Assembly: GCF_022603395.1 (NCBI RefSeq) | Contig: NZ_JAIBKA010000004.1 | Location: 248,001 to 312,000 of the forward strand | Source of the DNA: Desulfoferrobacter suflitae | Lineage (GTDB): Bacteria > Desulfobacterota > Syntrophobacteria > Syntrophobacterales > Syntrophobacteraceae | Direction: 5' to 3' | Length of the DNA: 64,000 nucleotides | Shown here: in pieces, positions 37,247 to 46,142 of the stretch | Layout: each line of letters starts with the position of its first letter | Position numbering within the stretch: position 1 is the stretch's first letter | Notes under the pieces: model-generated | What the model was told of the DNA's origin: nothing | Database searches by the model: none | What the model saw: the letters and a program-made list of their open reading frames with translations, nothing else | Position numbers and translations under genes: made by a program

Positions 37247-39110
37247 CTTCCTCCAGCATTCCTTCGAATTCCACCGGAATGAACAACGAAAAGGTGGCCC
37301 CCTGACCGACGCCGCTCTCGACGGCGACGCTTCCGCCATGCCGCCTGAGGGTGGCGTACACGATGGAGAGGCCCAGCCCCGTGCCGGTCGCCTTGGTGGT
37401 AAAAAAGGGATCGAACAGGCAGGGGATGGTCTCTTTGGCAATTCCAGGACCCGTATCCGTCACGTCGATGCGAATGAAGTCCCGCCCTGCGGTTTTCCCC
37501 GGGTCAATCTCGTGGACGGCCGAAACGCTCAGCTCACCACGCAGGCTCAATGCTTCGAGGCCGTTGACCAGGAGGTTCAAGAGAGCTTCCTCGAGCTGCT
37601 TTCTATCGCCCCTGATGCTCGGCAGGGAATCGGCTATGCGTGTGGTGACAACCGTTTCCTGCTGCTTTGCGCGCGGGCCTACCACCAGGAGCGAGTCTTC
37701 GATCAGATCCGCTACGCTCACCTGCGTGAAGACCGGCGTCTGGGGCCTGGCAAAGTCAAGAAAGCGGTTGATGGTGGCCTCCATGCGCTGGATTTGGCCC
37801 ATGGCCACCTGGAAGTCTTCCCCAAATTCGCTGGCAATTTCCATTTCACTCTCGATGGACTGCAGGAACATCTTGAGAGACGTCAGGGGCGTCCGAATTT
37901 CGTGGGCCACACCCGCGGCAAGCTGGCCAAGGGAGGCCAGCTGCTGGGAGCGGGCGGCCGCCTGCTGGGTGGCTTTGAGCCGCACGTCGCTTTCCTTGAG
38001 CTCGGCTTCCCTGCGGGTCACCCTCTCTTCCAGTCTCTGCTGCCGGTCCTGCAGCTGCCGGGCCATCTTGCCGAAGGCGCGATAAAGCAAACCGACTTCA
38101 TCGTGGCGCTCGGTTGTCTCGATGTTGATCCTTTGGAAATCGCCTTCGGCAAGGGAATTGGCCGCTTCGCTCAGACGGCGGATGGGGGTGGCCAGGTAGC
38201 GGGAGAGCAGCCATGCCGAGACCAGTGCACCCAGGACGGACAGGAGGATGACCAGAACAATGGTGCGCCGCAGTTGGGCAACCGGCCGAAACGCTTCTTC
38301 ACTGTCCTGTTCCACTACCAGCGCCCAGTCCGTTCCTCCGACCATGGTCGAGGCGCCGATGACCTCAATGCCCCGGTAGTCGATATAGGTGATCCTGGCT
38401 TTTTGTGTGTTGAAAATGTTTTTGAAGCTTTCCAACTGGGCAATGTTTTCATGGAGAATTCTCTCAGGTTCCTTGTGTGCGAGAAACGTGCCGTTGCGAT
38501 CCACCAGGTAGCACTCTCCGGTCTTGCCCAAAGAGACCTGGAGCACCACCGAGAGGATGGTGCCGGTCCCTACCGTTGCACTGACAGCGCCCCTGGGATC
38601 ACCCGCGTCTCCCAGCAACGGCGCGGATATGAGAAAATAGGACTCGTTGCGGTTGGGGCTCAGGCGTATATCGGACATGTAGAGTTCATCGACTGGCGCT
38701 TGGGTGGAACGGTTCTCCCTTGGCAGCTCCGCGGCATGTCGCGAGCTTCGGCAGATGATGTCACCGTTGCGCGCTGCCACGGCAATCTGGTCATACACCT
38801 GGTACTTGTTCCTGACCAGCTCCAGGTACGGGGTGATCTCGCCGACATCCATGGATCTCAGGATCGATGATCCTGCCATCACTTCCAGGTCGGCCTTGCG
38901 CTCGTAAATCCAGCGCTCGAGCAAAGCCGCCTTGTCCATTGCGATATGCCGAATGCGGTTGGTGGCCATGTCCAGGATGAGCCCCTCCGCCGTTCGTATG
39001 GCAAGCGCTCCCACTGAGCACAGAGGCACCAGCGCGAACACAAAGAACAGCAGCATCAGTTTCACTTGCATGTTGTTGATCAGCGGTGACCTGTTCACTC
39101 TTTTCCCCAT
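37224..39110 (-). CDS. membrane sensor histidine kinase (dCache, HAMP)
   Basis: A 628-residue kinase. Membrane helix near 15-35, a large periplasmic Cache-type sensor (to about 280; VDRNGTFLAHKEPERILHEN), second membrane helix (IVLVILLSVLGALVSAWLL), HAMP, a coiled coil (QDRQQRLEERVTRREAEL), HisKA with His403 in VAHEIRTPLTS and HATPase (LLNLLVNGLEAL, DTGPGIA, GLGLSIVYATLRRHGG). The HisKA/HATPase type is the NtrB-like one normally paired with sigma-54 regulators, and the regulator gene overlaps its end. The start at 39110 (ATG, MGKRVNRSP) is chosen since upstream TTG lacks a ribosome site. Confidence 0.92.
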   Translation of the reverse strand: MGKRVNRSPLINNMQVKLMLLFFVFALVPLCSVGALAIRTAEGLILDMATNRIRHIAMDKAALLERWIYERKADLEVMAGSSILRSMDVGEITPYLELVRNKYQVYDQIAVAARNGDIICRSSRHAAELPRENRSTQAPVDELYMSDIRLSPNRNESYFLISAPLLGDAGDPRGAVSATVGTGTILSVVLQVSLGKTGECYLVDRNGTFLAHKEPERILHENIAQLESFKNIFNTQKARITYIDYRGIEVIGASTMVGGTDWALVVEQDSEEAFRPVAQLRRTIVLVILLSVLGALVSAWLLSRYLATPIRRLSEAANSLAEGDFQRINIETTERHDEVGLLYRAFGKMARQLQDRQQRLEERVTRREAELKESDVRLKATQQAAARSQQLASLGQLAAGVAHEIRTPLTSLKMFLQSIESEMEIASEFGEDFQVAMGQIQRMEATINRFLDFARPQTPVFTQVSVADLIEDSLLVVGPRAKQQETVVTTRIADSLPSIRGDRKQLEEALLNLLVNGLEALSLRGELSVSAVHEIDPGKTAGRDFIRIDVTDTGPGIAKETIPCLFDPFFTTKATGTGLGLSIVYATLRRHGGSVAVESGVGQGATFSLFIPVEFEGMLEEDGKDTDR

Positions 39111-39555
39111 CGTCTGTGACGGCCGCCGGGGCTTCCCGCGCAAACCGCCCGGAGCAACATGAAAACGTTCAATATGGCGTAACCGCTCCAATTATATTCA
39201 GAAAAGCCCAAAATAGCCATGCTTCTCTGGGACTGTTGGACGAAAAGCGCCGGTGCGATCGTGCACGGCTCATCGCCCGGCCGGACGGCCAAAAGCAGGC
39301 TGGGTCGAGGTACGCAACCCGGCATAGTCACTGCCCGGGTTGAAATCGGGAAGGAGCGAGCAACGGGACGGCGGATTGTGTTGAAGGAGCCGATGATTCG
39401 CACTCGGCTTTGCAATTCAGACGAATTTTAGGTAGGGTGATTCTGCCCGGCGGCCGATACGCCGATTACCTTGGGGGTGCAGCGCCGGGGCCCGATAGAA
39501 TGTTTACCCGTACCACCTGACTGGGATTTATTTCGATCTACTGGAGACACACACT
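39111..39555. other. intergenic stretch, divergent promoter region
   Basis: About 440 bases between the divergently transcribed kinase and rnk genes. Short open frames here show no family similarity. It should contain both promoters, but I see no strong -35/-10 pair. Confidence 0.5.
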
Positions 39556-39978
39556 ATGGCAAGGAAAAGAACCATCTATGTCACGGAATTCGATTTCAAG
39601 CGACTCAATAAGTTGATCGAAATGTTGGAAGATGCTCCGGGTGCCCTCGATGCCAGGTACCTTGAAGAACTGGATGACGAACTGCGCCGGGCAAAAGTCG
39701 TGGATCCGACCAACGTCCCCGCGGATATTGTGACCATGAACAGCAAGGTGCGACTGACGGATCTGGACACCGGCAGGGATGTGATCTATCAATTGGTCTT
39801 TCCGGGCGATGCGGATGCCGGACAGAACAAAATATCCGTCCTCGCCCCCATGGGCACGGCCCTCATCGGTTTCAAGGTGGGAGATACGGTGGAGTGGGCG
39901 GCACCCGCGGGAGTGAAAAAAATGCGGATCGAAGAAATTATCTATCAGCCCGAAGCAGCGGGCGATTTTCATCTCTAA
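39556..39978 (+). CDS. rnk: Rnk-like GreA/GreB-domain protein
   Basis: A 140-residue protein. The N-terminal coiled coil (DFKRLNKLIEMLEDAPGALD, YLEELDDELRRAK) and the C-terminal FKBP-like GreA/B domain (TDLDTGRDVIYQLVFPGDAD, SVLAPMGTALIGFKVGDTVEW) fit Rnk, regulator of nucleoside diphosphate kinase, which binds RNA polymerase. A GGAG ribosome site precedes the ATG. Related Gre-domain proteins of the same size are hard to tell apart, so the symbol is by best fit. Confidence 0.85.
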   Translation: MARKRTIYVTEFDFKRLNKLIEMLEDAPGALDARYLEELDDELRRAKVVDPTNVPADIVTMNSKVRLTDLDTGRDVIYQLVFPGDADAGQNKISVLAPMGTALIGFKVGDTVEWAAPAGVKKMRIEEIIYQPEAAGDFHL

Positions 39979-40164
39979 CCGGTGCTGTCCGCCGAGTGCA
40001 TGCCGCCGCCCGGCCAAATGACGTTGGGCGCATGCGCAAGCGCGGACCGTTGCGAGTCGACATTCGATGGTGAACAGCGGGTAGGCCCGGTTGGCATGGC
40101 CTGAGAAATTTTTTGTGAGGCAATGGAGACGAAGTAAGTACTCTCGAACAGAAAAGGAGCAAGC

Positions 40165-40359
40165 ATGGCACGAAAAGTTTTGTTGGACGAAGAATGCTGT
40201 ATCGGTTGTGGAAGCTGCGCCGAACTATGCCCTGATGTGTTTGAAATGGATGAGGAAGCGGAAAAGGCCAGGGTCATCCTTGCCGAGGGCGGTGATGAGG
40301 AATGCATCGAGGACGCCATTGCCACCTGCCCCGAGGATTGCATTTCCTGGGAAGGTTGA
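40165..40359 (+). CDS. small [4Fe-4S] ferredoxin
   Basis: A 64-residue acidic ferredoxin. CCIGCGSCAELCPDVF gives the CxxCxxCxxxCP ligands, with a lone Cys pair CPEDC near the C-terminus. This is the monocluster type common in sulfate reducers (Fer_4-type); the remaining Cys may form a disulfide or a ligand. AAGGAG lies upstream. It is monocistronic in this window, so it is a general electron carrier. Confidence 0.92.
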   Translation: MARKVLLDEECCIGCGSCAELCPDVFEMDEEAEKARVILAEGGDEECIEDAIATCPEDCISWEG

Positions 40360-40427
40360 CGATGTTCGCAGGGGTTGCAGCGCAATGATCGGCTCGCAAC
40401 CCCGCTATCGCATCAGTAGACTGTAGA

Positions 40428-40452
40428 TTGGGTTGAACGCAGTGAAACCCAA
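40428..40452. repeat. REP-like hairpin
   Basis: TTGGGTT (40428-40434) and AACCCAA (40446-40452) form a seven-pair stem around 11 bases. The same motif is inside the longer palindrome at 23295-23368. Confidence 0.55.
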
Positions 40453-40511
40453 CATTGACGGCGGCATATTGGGGAGACTTCGGTCGCCGCCCCCGTGTAG
40501 CCCTCCCGGCG

Positions 40512-40892
40512 TCATGGCTTCTCAGTTCTTTGCCGGTCCTTGTGTATCGAGAGCAGATAGTCCTTCAAAGCAACGGCCTGGTTGTACCGGGTGTCGCGAG
40601 CCGAAAAAAGCAGGGTAACGGTTCCTTCCTGCAAAAATGTCAAGAGCTGCTCTATCACCTGGCGATTTTCATCGAGCTCGGAAAAATAGCGCTCCTTAAA
40701 CACCTCCCAGCGTCCTCGATCGTGGCCGAACCATTTGCGCAGAGCCGTGCTCGGGGCTGCATCCTTGAGCCACACATCGGCCTGCAGTCGCTCCTTGGTT
40801 ATGCCCCGGGGCCATATGCGATCCACCAGGATGCGCGTCCCATCTTCCTTTTCCACCGGGTCATAGACCCGTTTGGTCTGGATTTTCAACAT
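40512..40892 (-). CDS. DUF488 (YeaO-like) family protein
   Basis: A 126-residue protein with the DUF488 hallmarks VYDPVEKEDGTRILVDRIWPRG, WLKDAAPSTALRKWFGHD and VTLLFSARDTRYNQA. The biochemical function is unknown; the family often appears in metal- or stress-related settings. It stands alone, with no same-strand neighbour. Confidence 0.88.
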   Translation of the reverse strand: MLKIQTKRVYDPVEKEDGTRILVDRIWPRGITKERLQADVWLKDAAPSTALRKWFGHDRGRWEVFKERYFSELDENRQVIEQLLTFLQEGTVTLLFSARDTRYNQAVALKDYLLSIHKDRQRTEKP

Positions 40893-41229
40893 CGTTCATT
40901 AACCTTCAACGGCACTAAAGTAGTGTTTGATTCGCTCTGGCAACGCCTGCAGACAATGAAACATTTAATGTTTACCCGGTAGAGTAAACAACGTCTCTGG
41001 GTTACTCCTCAACGCCTCGTCCTGCCTCTGAGCATTGGCCGGCTCAAGGGATTGTTAAGCCGAGGGCAACCCACGCAATGCAACATTCTCCTTCAGCAAA
41101 CACTCGAACTCACCTCGGATCATCGTATTATCCTATGCATGAGCGATCTATCTATCATGAATTCCAATTTTACAATAAAAAACCCGCTCTTTAGAATGAC
41201 CACGCTCATTTGAACAACTTCGGGTTGCT
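40893..41229. other. intergenic stretch with a TGTTTAC palindrome
   Basis: About 340 AT-richer bases. No complete gene. The frame of the next gene is open back to 41200 without a good start. TGTTTAC (40969-40975) and GTAAACA (40984-40990) form a perfect inverted repeat with an 8-base spacer, a possible operator near the divergent DUF488 promoter. Confidence 0.5.
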
Positions 41230-41574
41230 GTGTCGGATGGGTTTTGTGAAGAGCTCCATGTACTTTCGCCGGAGATCCTCGTATACCACTACCTGCAGTC
41301 GGATGTCGACCGGCACAACAAGGTCCACCTGAGCATCGAAGGACTCAAGAGCAAACCGCTTCTGGTTGCCGCTGCGGAGTTCATGTACGTGGCGAAAATG
41401 AGTGGTTTTGCAGCGTGTTACGACCTGTTCACGCCGGAAGTCGACGAGCCGGCATTTCTCGCCGACGAAGCCGCGCCGCACCCCTTCCATACCCGGGGCT
41501 TCATCTTGCAGGAGGAGGAACGGGTGCCCGAGCTCAGCCAACGTGCCTATGACCACGAGAATGCTTCCCGCTGA
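41230..41574 (+). CDS. hypothetical protein, possibly 5'-truncated
   Basis: A 114-residue frame from GTG 41230 with strong GC3 bias (LYHYLQSDVDRHNKVHL-like region, VAAAEFMYVAKMSGFAACYD, FTPEVDEPAFLADEA). No ribosome site precedes the GTG and the frame is open for 30 bases upstream, so the true start may be lost. I do not recognise the family. An open frame on the opposite strand covers the same bases but reads like its antisense shadow. It lies 38 bases before the TIM-barrel gene and may be co-transcribed. Confidence 0.55.
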   Translation: MSDGFCEELHVLSPEILVYHYLQSDVDRHNKVHLSIEGLKSKPLLVAAAEFMYVAKMSGFAACYDLFTPEVDEPAFLADEAAPHPFHTRGFILQEEERVPELSQRAYDHENASR

Positions 41575-41612
41575 AATCATTTTCTTAAACAGTGTAGGAA
41601 AAATTTGAACGG

Positions 41613-42473
41613 ATGAGAAAGCCTCCACAACCAAAGCTCGCCATGTGCAATTTCATAAGGGATGCGGAAAGACTCAGGCAAACCGCCTTGGACAACGGAT
41701 TTCACGGCGTCGATTGGACGTTTGAGCTCGCTGACCTGCCGACCAACGATGTGGACGAAACAAAACTGTTGAAGAGGATTTGTCGGCTTCATCCCCTCGA
41801 GGTTCGCTACCACTGTGCCTTCCAGGGAGTGGATCTGGGTGATTGCGATGTCGAAAGAGCCAGGCAGGCAATGGATATCTTCCGCAAGGTGTGCCGCCTG
41901 GTAGCGAAGCTTGATGGCAAGTTCATGACCGTTCACCTGGGACTGGGGCTGGATTCCTCTAACGGACTCTCCTGGGAGCGCAGTGTGGGGGCGCTTGCCG
42001 ACCTGGTGAGCTTCGGCCAACGATTTGGAATACGTGTCTGCCTTGAAAATCTCGCTTGCGGATGGTCGAGCCGTCCGGAGCTCTTCGAGAAGCTGGTTCG
42101 CAAATCCAATGCCGGGATTACGCTGGACATCGGCCATGCCCGCATGAGTCCCTCCGTTCGAAGCCAATTCTACGCCTTCGAGGACTTCATTTCACCGCAC
42201 AATGACCGGGTTTTCAACGCTCATATCTACCACGAAGAAAGAAACGATGGGCATACGGCTCCCGAGCGGCTCGAAGATTTGATGGGCAGGCTCCGCCTCT
42301 TGAGCTGCCTTGCCTGCGACTGGTGGGTGCTCGAGCTGCGGGAGGAGAGCGCTCTTTTCTCCACCCTCAAGGTTGTGCGGGAATACTTTGAGCGGGCGGT
42401 GGGGGACGCTGCTTGCACACTCTACGAGCATTCACATACGGTGCAACGTCATCCTGCAATTAACCGTTATTGA
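41613..42473 (+). CDS. TIM-barrel protein, sugar phosphate isomerase/epimerase-like
   Basis: A 286-residue AP_endonuc_2-type barrel. Conserved parts are FMTVHLGLGLD, VCLENLACGWSSRPELFEKL (Glu ligand), AGITLDIGHARM (Asp-His ligands) and FNAHIYHEERNDGH, consistent with a divalent metal site. The family includes xylose isomerase-like epimerases and endonuclease IV; the short length and lack of DNA-binding loops favour a sugar or small-molecule enzyme. Substrate unknown. Confidence 0.82.
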   Translation: MRKPPQPKLAMCNFIRDAERLRQTALDNGFHGVDWTFELADLPTNDVDETKLLKRICRLHPLEVRYHCAFQGVDLGDCDVERARQAMDIFRKVCRLVAKLDGKFMTVHLGLGLDSSNGLSWERSVGALADLVSFGQRFGIRVCLENLACGWSSRPELFEKLVRKSNAGITLDIGHARMSPSVRSQFYAFEDFISPHNDRVFNAHIYHEERNDGHTAPERLEDLMGRLRLLSCLACDWWVLELREESALFSTLKVVREYFERAVGDAACTLYEHSHTVQRHPAINRY

Positions 42474-42640
42474 GTGACCGATGCGCTGGAAATCCATCCT
42501 CTGCGAGGAAGACGCGCACTTCACCAAACTGGCTCACCAACTGCAGCTAACCCCCTTTGCAGGCCGGGCTGGTCCCTGAGCCCGGCTTGTTGCCGGCCGA
42601 AACAGGCAGACCGTTGGAGCTGGCGGCCGCGCCTGTGTGG

Positions 42641-43016
42641 CTATGATAATTCGGCACCATCCATTAGAGCAAAACGTATCTGTGTTTCGGTCACCACAAC
42701 GAATCGATCGGCAATGCGATCAGCGTAAGCCGAGAGGAGTCTTTGCATTACATCTATTTTGGTGGCTGGCCGCTCATCTGCAAGGCGCAGAAGAATGACA
42801 CCCCCTGTGAGGCAACCGCTCGCGATAGACCTTCTCTCCGAAGTCCTTGTCGTTAGTGATGAGAAGCCGGTTCTATGCAAATGCTCTCTGGATCGCCTCC
42901 ACCTCAAATGATAAAGCAGAATCACAAAACGCCTCGATGCAATTTTTGACCGGAGCAAGACCGGCTCCCAGGCGACGGGCCAGGCCACTAACGTCTTTTG
43001 CCGTAATATCGCTCAT
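42641..43016 (-). pseudogene. DUF5615 PIN-like toxin, disrupted
   Basis: From ATG 43016 the minus strand reads SDITAKDVSGLARRL, then FEVEAIQRAFA, an amber stop at 42873-42875, NRLLITNDKDFGEKVYRERL, and after a one-base frame change VILLRLADERPATKIDVM and ADRFVVVTETQIRFA. Together these parts form a DUF5615/PIN-like nuclease (NDKDFGE, GVILLRL). One stop and one frameshift mark it as inactive. Its start overlaps the glycosyltransferase end. Confidence 0.72.
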
Positions 43017-45012
43017 AGAAGCTGCGGGCGGTGGGGTCAAGCAGTAGGAGCCGCCTGCGGATGAAATAATTGAAACAGAGGTGCACGACCCTGAAGCCGT
43101 TGGCCCAAAAGCCGGTCTTTTCCCACCTCCTTTTGGACACCGAAACTCCATCGGAAACCAGGCAGAGGGGGGCGACCTCCTTGAGCCGCATGGAGAGCTC
43201 GACATCCTCCATAAGCATGAGGGCGGGATACCCGCCAATGAGAGGCAGCGCTTCCCGGCGGAAAAACTGGGCCTGATCCCCAAAGGAGATACCGGTCCAC
43301 CTGCTGCGAGAGTTGTTCAACCGTTCCAGCAAGCGGCTCGCAACGGAATCGCCGATGTAGTTCATCTCGCAAGCACCACCGATGCATTCGGGCCTGGAGT
43401 TCAACTTTGATAGGATTCGGCCGGCGGCGTTCCTCTTTAAAACGCAATCGGCGTGCACAATGAGAATCACATCACCGCGGCTCGGCTCTATTCCTGCCTT
43501 GATCTGAAGTCCGCGGCCCTGCGGCGCATTCAAGACTTCGGCCCCCATCCCCTCGGCTGTCTGCCTGGTGCCATCGGTTGAGCCGGCATCCACCACAATG
43601 ATCTCTGAAACCGCCTCCTCCTTTTGCAGTGCATCGACACAAGCCCCTATCTTTTCCGCCTCATTGAGAACCGGAACAATCGCCGTAATGTCTCCCACCG
43701 GCGCAAAGCGATGCGCCGGGAACAGGTTCTTTTTGTGGTAGGTGTCCCACAGCAGGAGTGCGAAGAAAGGCAGGTATTCCAGTGCCGTGATCCAGTAGCT
43801 GCGGTAAAAGGTTGCCGTGTGATATTGCAGGTAGAGGGCGGGCACGACGGCAATCTGCAGGAAAAACCAAGCCCGGGAGGGGAACAACGCGAGGAAAGGC
43901 GCGATCAGCACCAGGTACCACGGATTGAGCGTCTGCAGGACAAGCAGTAGGCTTGCCAGAGCCAGGTATGAGCTTCTCATGGGATTGTGAACCAAGACAA
44001 AAATAACCGCGAGGCAGAATGCCAGAAAAGCCATGCCGGCGAATACGCCATACGGCCCCCAAATCACTCTGAACAATAAGGTTATCGAATCGTTGTAGGC
44101 ATTGACGGTGCCGAAGAACAAAAGCGATGAAAACAGACCGCTGCCGGTTTTTCCAAAGGGCAGGTAAAAGATCGCCATTGCCCCGATCAGGTAGAAAATC
44201 TTCTTCCAGTTCCGGGCGTTTAACAGGAAAGGTGCAATGAGAGCGGCAAAATACTTGCTCATGACAGCACAGCCCAGCGAAAAGAATGCCGGGCCATCGC
44301 GGTTCTTGGTGAAGAGCAGCAGACCCAGGAGGATGAAAAAGACCTGGATGGCATCCAGATGACCTTCTCCCGCGACGAACACCAGAACCAGGGGATTCAA
44401 CGCATAGAGCATGAGTCGACCTGGCGGCGACTTGCAGGAGCGCAGCAAAAGCGCCAGAATCCAAATGGCTGCCAGATCGAAGGTGACTACGAGCGCCTTA
44501 AAGCACGGGACGGTTGGTGATACGGCTGCCGCCAGGCGAAAGAACAGCATGGCCAGAGGAGGATAGCAGGCCGTCTGGTCCTTGTGGCTTATCTGATGCC
44601 ATACATCGATCACATAGGGTCTCAACGCCGGACTGTCGGGAGGGAAGAGATAGGGATTGAACCCTTTATTCAATATGTACCCCTCCCAAATGTAGCGGCT
44701 CACATCGCTGCTGGCCGGATACGCAAAGAACGCCAGGCGCGCCGATAGCGCCATCGCTCCGAGGAACAGCCATTGGTGTTTTTCCGGCCAATGAGCGGGG
44801 AAGGTTTGGAACATTGCGAAAAGCAAAGCAAAGGAAGAAACATACGAGAAGCTGTAAAGAAGGGGATGATGTTCAACGCGGCCAAGGGTGGATATGAGGA
44901 ATACGCTGGATAGAAAACCCGCCGGGCAGAGATAGAAAGCCCAATGGGGGCGCCTGTCCGCGGCTGTTCGTATCACGTCATGAAACCTTTGATCAGGGTG
45001 ATGGCTGCTCAA
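42988..45012 (-). CDS. membrane glycosyltransferase (GT-C-like) fused to family 2 glycosyltransferase
   Basis: A 674-residue protein. Residues 20-440 are a polytopic GT-C-type mannosyltransferase-like domain (about ten helices; SSDVSRYIWEGYILNKGFNP and ACYPPLAML are typical). Residues 450-650 are a GT2 domain: AIVPVLNEAEKIGACVDAL, IIVVDAGSTDGTRQTAEGMG, GRGLQIKAGIEPSRGDVIL, IVHADCVL. The GT2 part resembles the TIGR04283 group, which is named for its association with rSAM/selenodomain loci. It probably uses a lipid-linked sugar in the membrane; acceptor unknown. The start is uncertain: TTG 45012 or GTG 44976. Confidence 0.82.
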   Translation of the reverse strand: MSSHHPDQRFHDVIRTAADRRPHWAFYLCPAGFLSSVFLISTLGRVEHHPLLYSFSYVSSFALLFAMFQTFPAHWPEKHQWLFLGAMALSARLAFFAYPASSDVSRYIWEGYILNKGFNPYLFPPDSPALRPYVIDVWHQISHKDQTACYPPLAMLFFRLAAAVSPTVPCFKALVVTFDLAAIWILALLLRSCKSPPGRLMLYALNPLVLVFVAGEGHLDAIQVFFILLGLLLFTKNRDGPAFFSLGCAVMSKYFAALIAPFLLNARNWKKIFYLIGAMAIFYLPFGKTGSGLFSSLLFFGTVNAYNDSITLLFRVIWGPYGVFAGMAFLAFCLAVIFVLVHNPMRSSYLALASLLLVLQTLNPWYLVLIAPFLALFPSRAWFFLQIAVVPALYLQYHTATFYRSYWITALEYLPFFALLLWDTYHKKNLFPAHRFAPVGDITAIVPVLNEAEKIGACVDALQKEEAVSEIIVVDAGSTDGTRQTAEGMGAEVLNAPQGRGLQIKAGIEPSRGDVILIVHADCVLKRNAAGRILSKLNSRPECIGGACEMNYIGDSVASRLLERLNNSRSRWTGISFGDQAQFFRREALPLIGGYPALMLMEDVELSMRLKEVAPLCLVSDGVSVSKRRWEKTGFWANGFRVVHLCFNYFIRRRLLLLDPTARSFYERYYGKRR

Positions 45013-45611
45013 TCAGAGCAACCCGGAGGAAACTTTCCACTGGACGACTTCGGCCCCACGCAACGCTCTTTACTTGGGCACTTTCTTTCATTTGTTTGAT
45101 TCCTCCATGGCAAGCTCAGCCGCTCGCAGCTTCTCTCTCATCCTCCTCGTTGTGAGGATCTTCATGCGTTCGTGTACCACTTACGGCAGCCCCGCACAAT
45201 AGGGTGTCCAATGCAGCCGGCAATTCTCATTTTAGGTGCAGGGAAGGTCCAAATACAACGCGGAGCTACGGCCAGGAGTGCACAGCAGATAAAAAAACTG
45301 CGCCGGCGGATTCCGACCCGGTGCTACGGGTTGCTTGGGCAGACTCGAGCATCTCCGCTGAAGCGCGCCAAGACCTCGCAACATCTATTGCCGGCATCAA
45401 CGTTTCTGCGACCAAGCCCGATTGAGCTCACAGGTTGACCTAAAACGGTGATCATTATTTGAAGCGTGGACGGAGACCGATGCACAAGACCATCGGCACT
45501 CATCCGCGTTTATCTGCGGCCACTGGCCAAAAAAAAACAGGTTCGGGATATTCCCCAGACGCATGCAACTTTGTCTTCAACGGCGGCCGGCAGGTCGGGG
45601 GGGGACGCCGT
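45013..45611. other. 600-base stretch without a convincing gene
   Basis: Short open frames occur on both strands, for example plus-strand residues VLRVAWADSSISAEARQDLA before a stop at 45423 and a minus-strand tail RMREKLRAAELAMEES ending near 45090, but none has a start, ribosome site or family. They look like decayed remnants. Confidence 0.5.
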
Positions 45612-46142
45612 TCATTCGGCCGACGACCTTACGGGAGTCGGCAAACCCGAGCGGATGTGAAGATCCCTTTGGGGAAATGGAATTTCGATGCCGGCCGCAG
45701 CCAGCGCATCAAAAATCTCAAAATAGAGCTGACTGCGCACCTCTCTTTCGCTCACCTGGCGAACATCGATCCATACCAGGAGCTCAAAGTCGATGGAGCT
45801 TTCCCCATACCCCACAAACCAAACCTTGGGTTTTAAGGCCTTGTTCACATTGGGATTTCGTTCGGCCACCGACAGCAAGATAGCGACTAATTCCTGCGTG
45901 GAAGCGCTGTAGGAGACTCCGACCGGAATGTGTATGCGGATCTCCGGCTCCGACAGGGTGTAGTTCACAATGGTCGTTGAGGTGAGCTCGGAGTTTGGAA
46001 TCAAGTATTCGATGTTGTCCCGAGTTCTAACCCGGGTCGCCCTGAGGCTCACTTCCTGGACATACCCCAGTCGATCTCCGATTTGGAGCCAATCCCCTTT
46101 CCTGACCTTGCGCCCGAAGATCAGGGTAAACCCACTGATCAC
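45612..46142 (-). CDS. MscS channel, C-terminal part (separated by frameshift)
   Basis: A 176-residue frame holding the cytoplasmic half of an MscS channel: ISGFTLIFGRKVRKGDWLQI, DNIEYLIPNSELTSTTIVNY and the C-terminal domain ending FPQRDLHIR. The pore helix is encoded at the end of the upstream frame (46139-47695). A single missing base in the run of five A at about 46158-46162 would join them as GMQKSLAGNVISGF. The GTG at 46142 overlaps the upstream stop (GTGA), so separate translation is conceivable, but a split at the pore should not give a working channel. Confidence 0.75.
   Translation of the reverse strand: MISGFTLIFGRKVRKGDWLQIGDRLGYVQEVSLRATRVRTRDNIEYLIPNSELTSTTIVNYTLSEPEIRIHIPVGVSYSASTQELVAILLSVAERNPNVNKALKPKVWFVGYGESSIDFELLVWIDVRQVSEREVRSQLYFEIFDALAAAGIEIPFPQRDLHIRSGLPTPVRSSAE

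Noticed and set aside
37338-38870. 510-residue plus-strand frame opposite the sensor kinase
   Set aside because: No motif; kinase domains on the other strand explain the bases.
41206-41634. 142-residue minus-strand gene
   Set aside because: The plus strand of the same region has better third-position GC bias and normal residue use; the minus frame looks derived. Confidence in the plus gene is still only moderate.
42481-42640. Short frame MRWKSILCEEDAHF with a UGA, as a fifth selenoprotein
   Set aside because: No coding bias or family after the UGA and no convincing SECIS-distance hairpin; probably decayed DNA.
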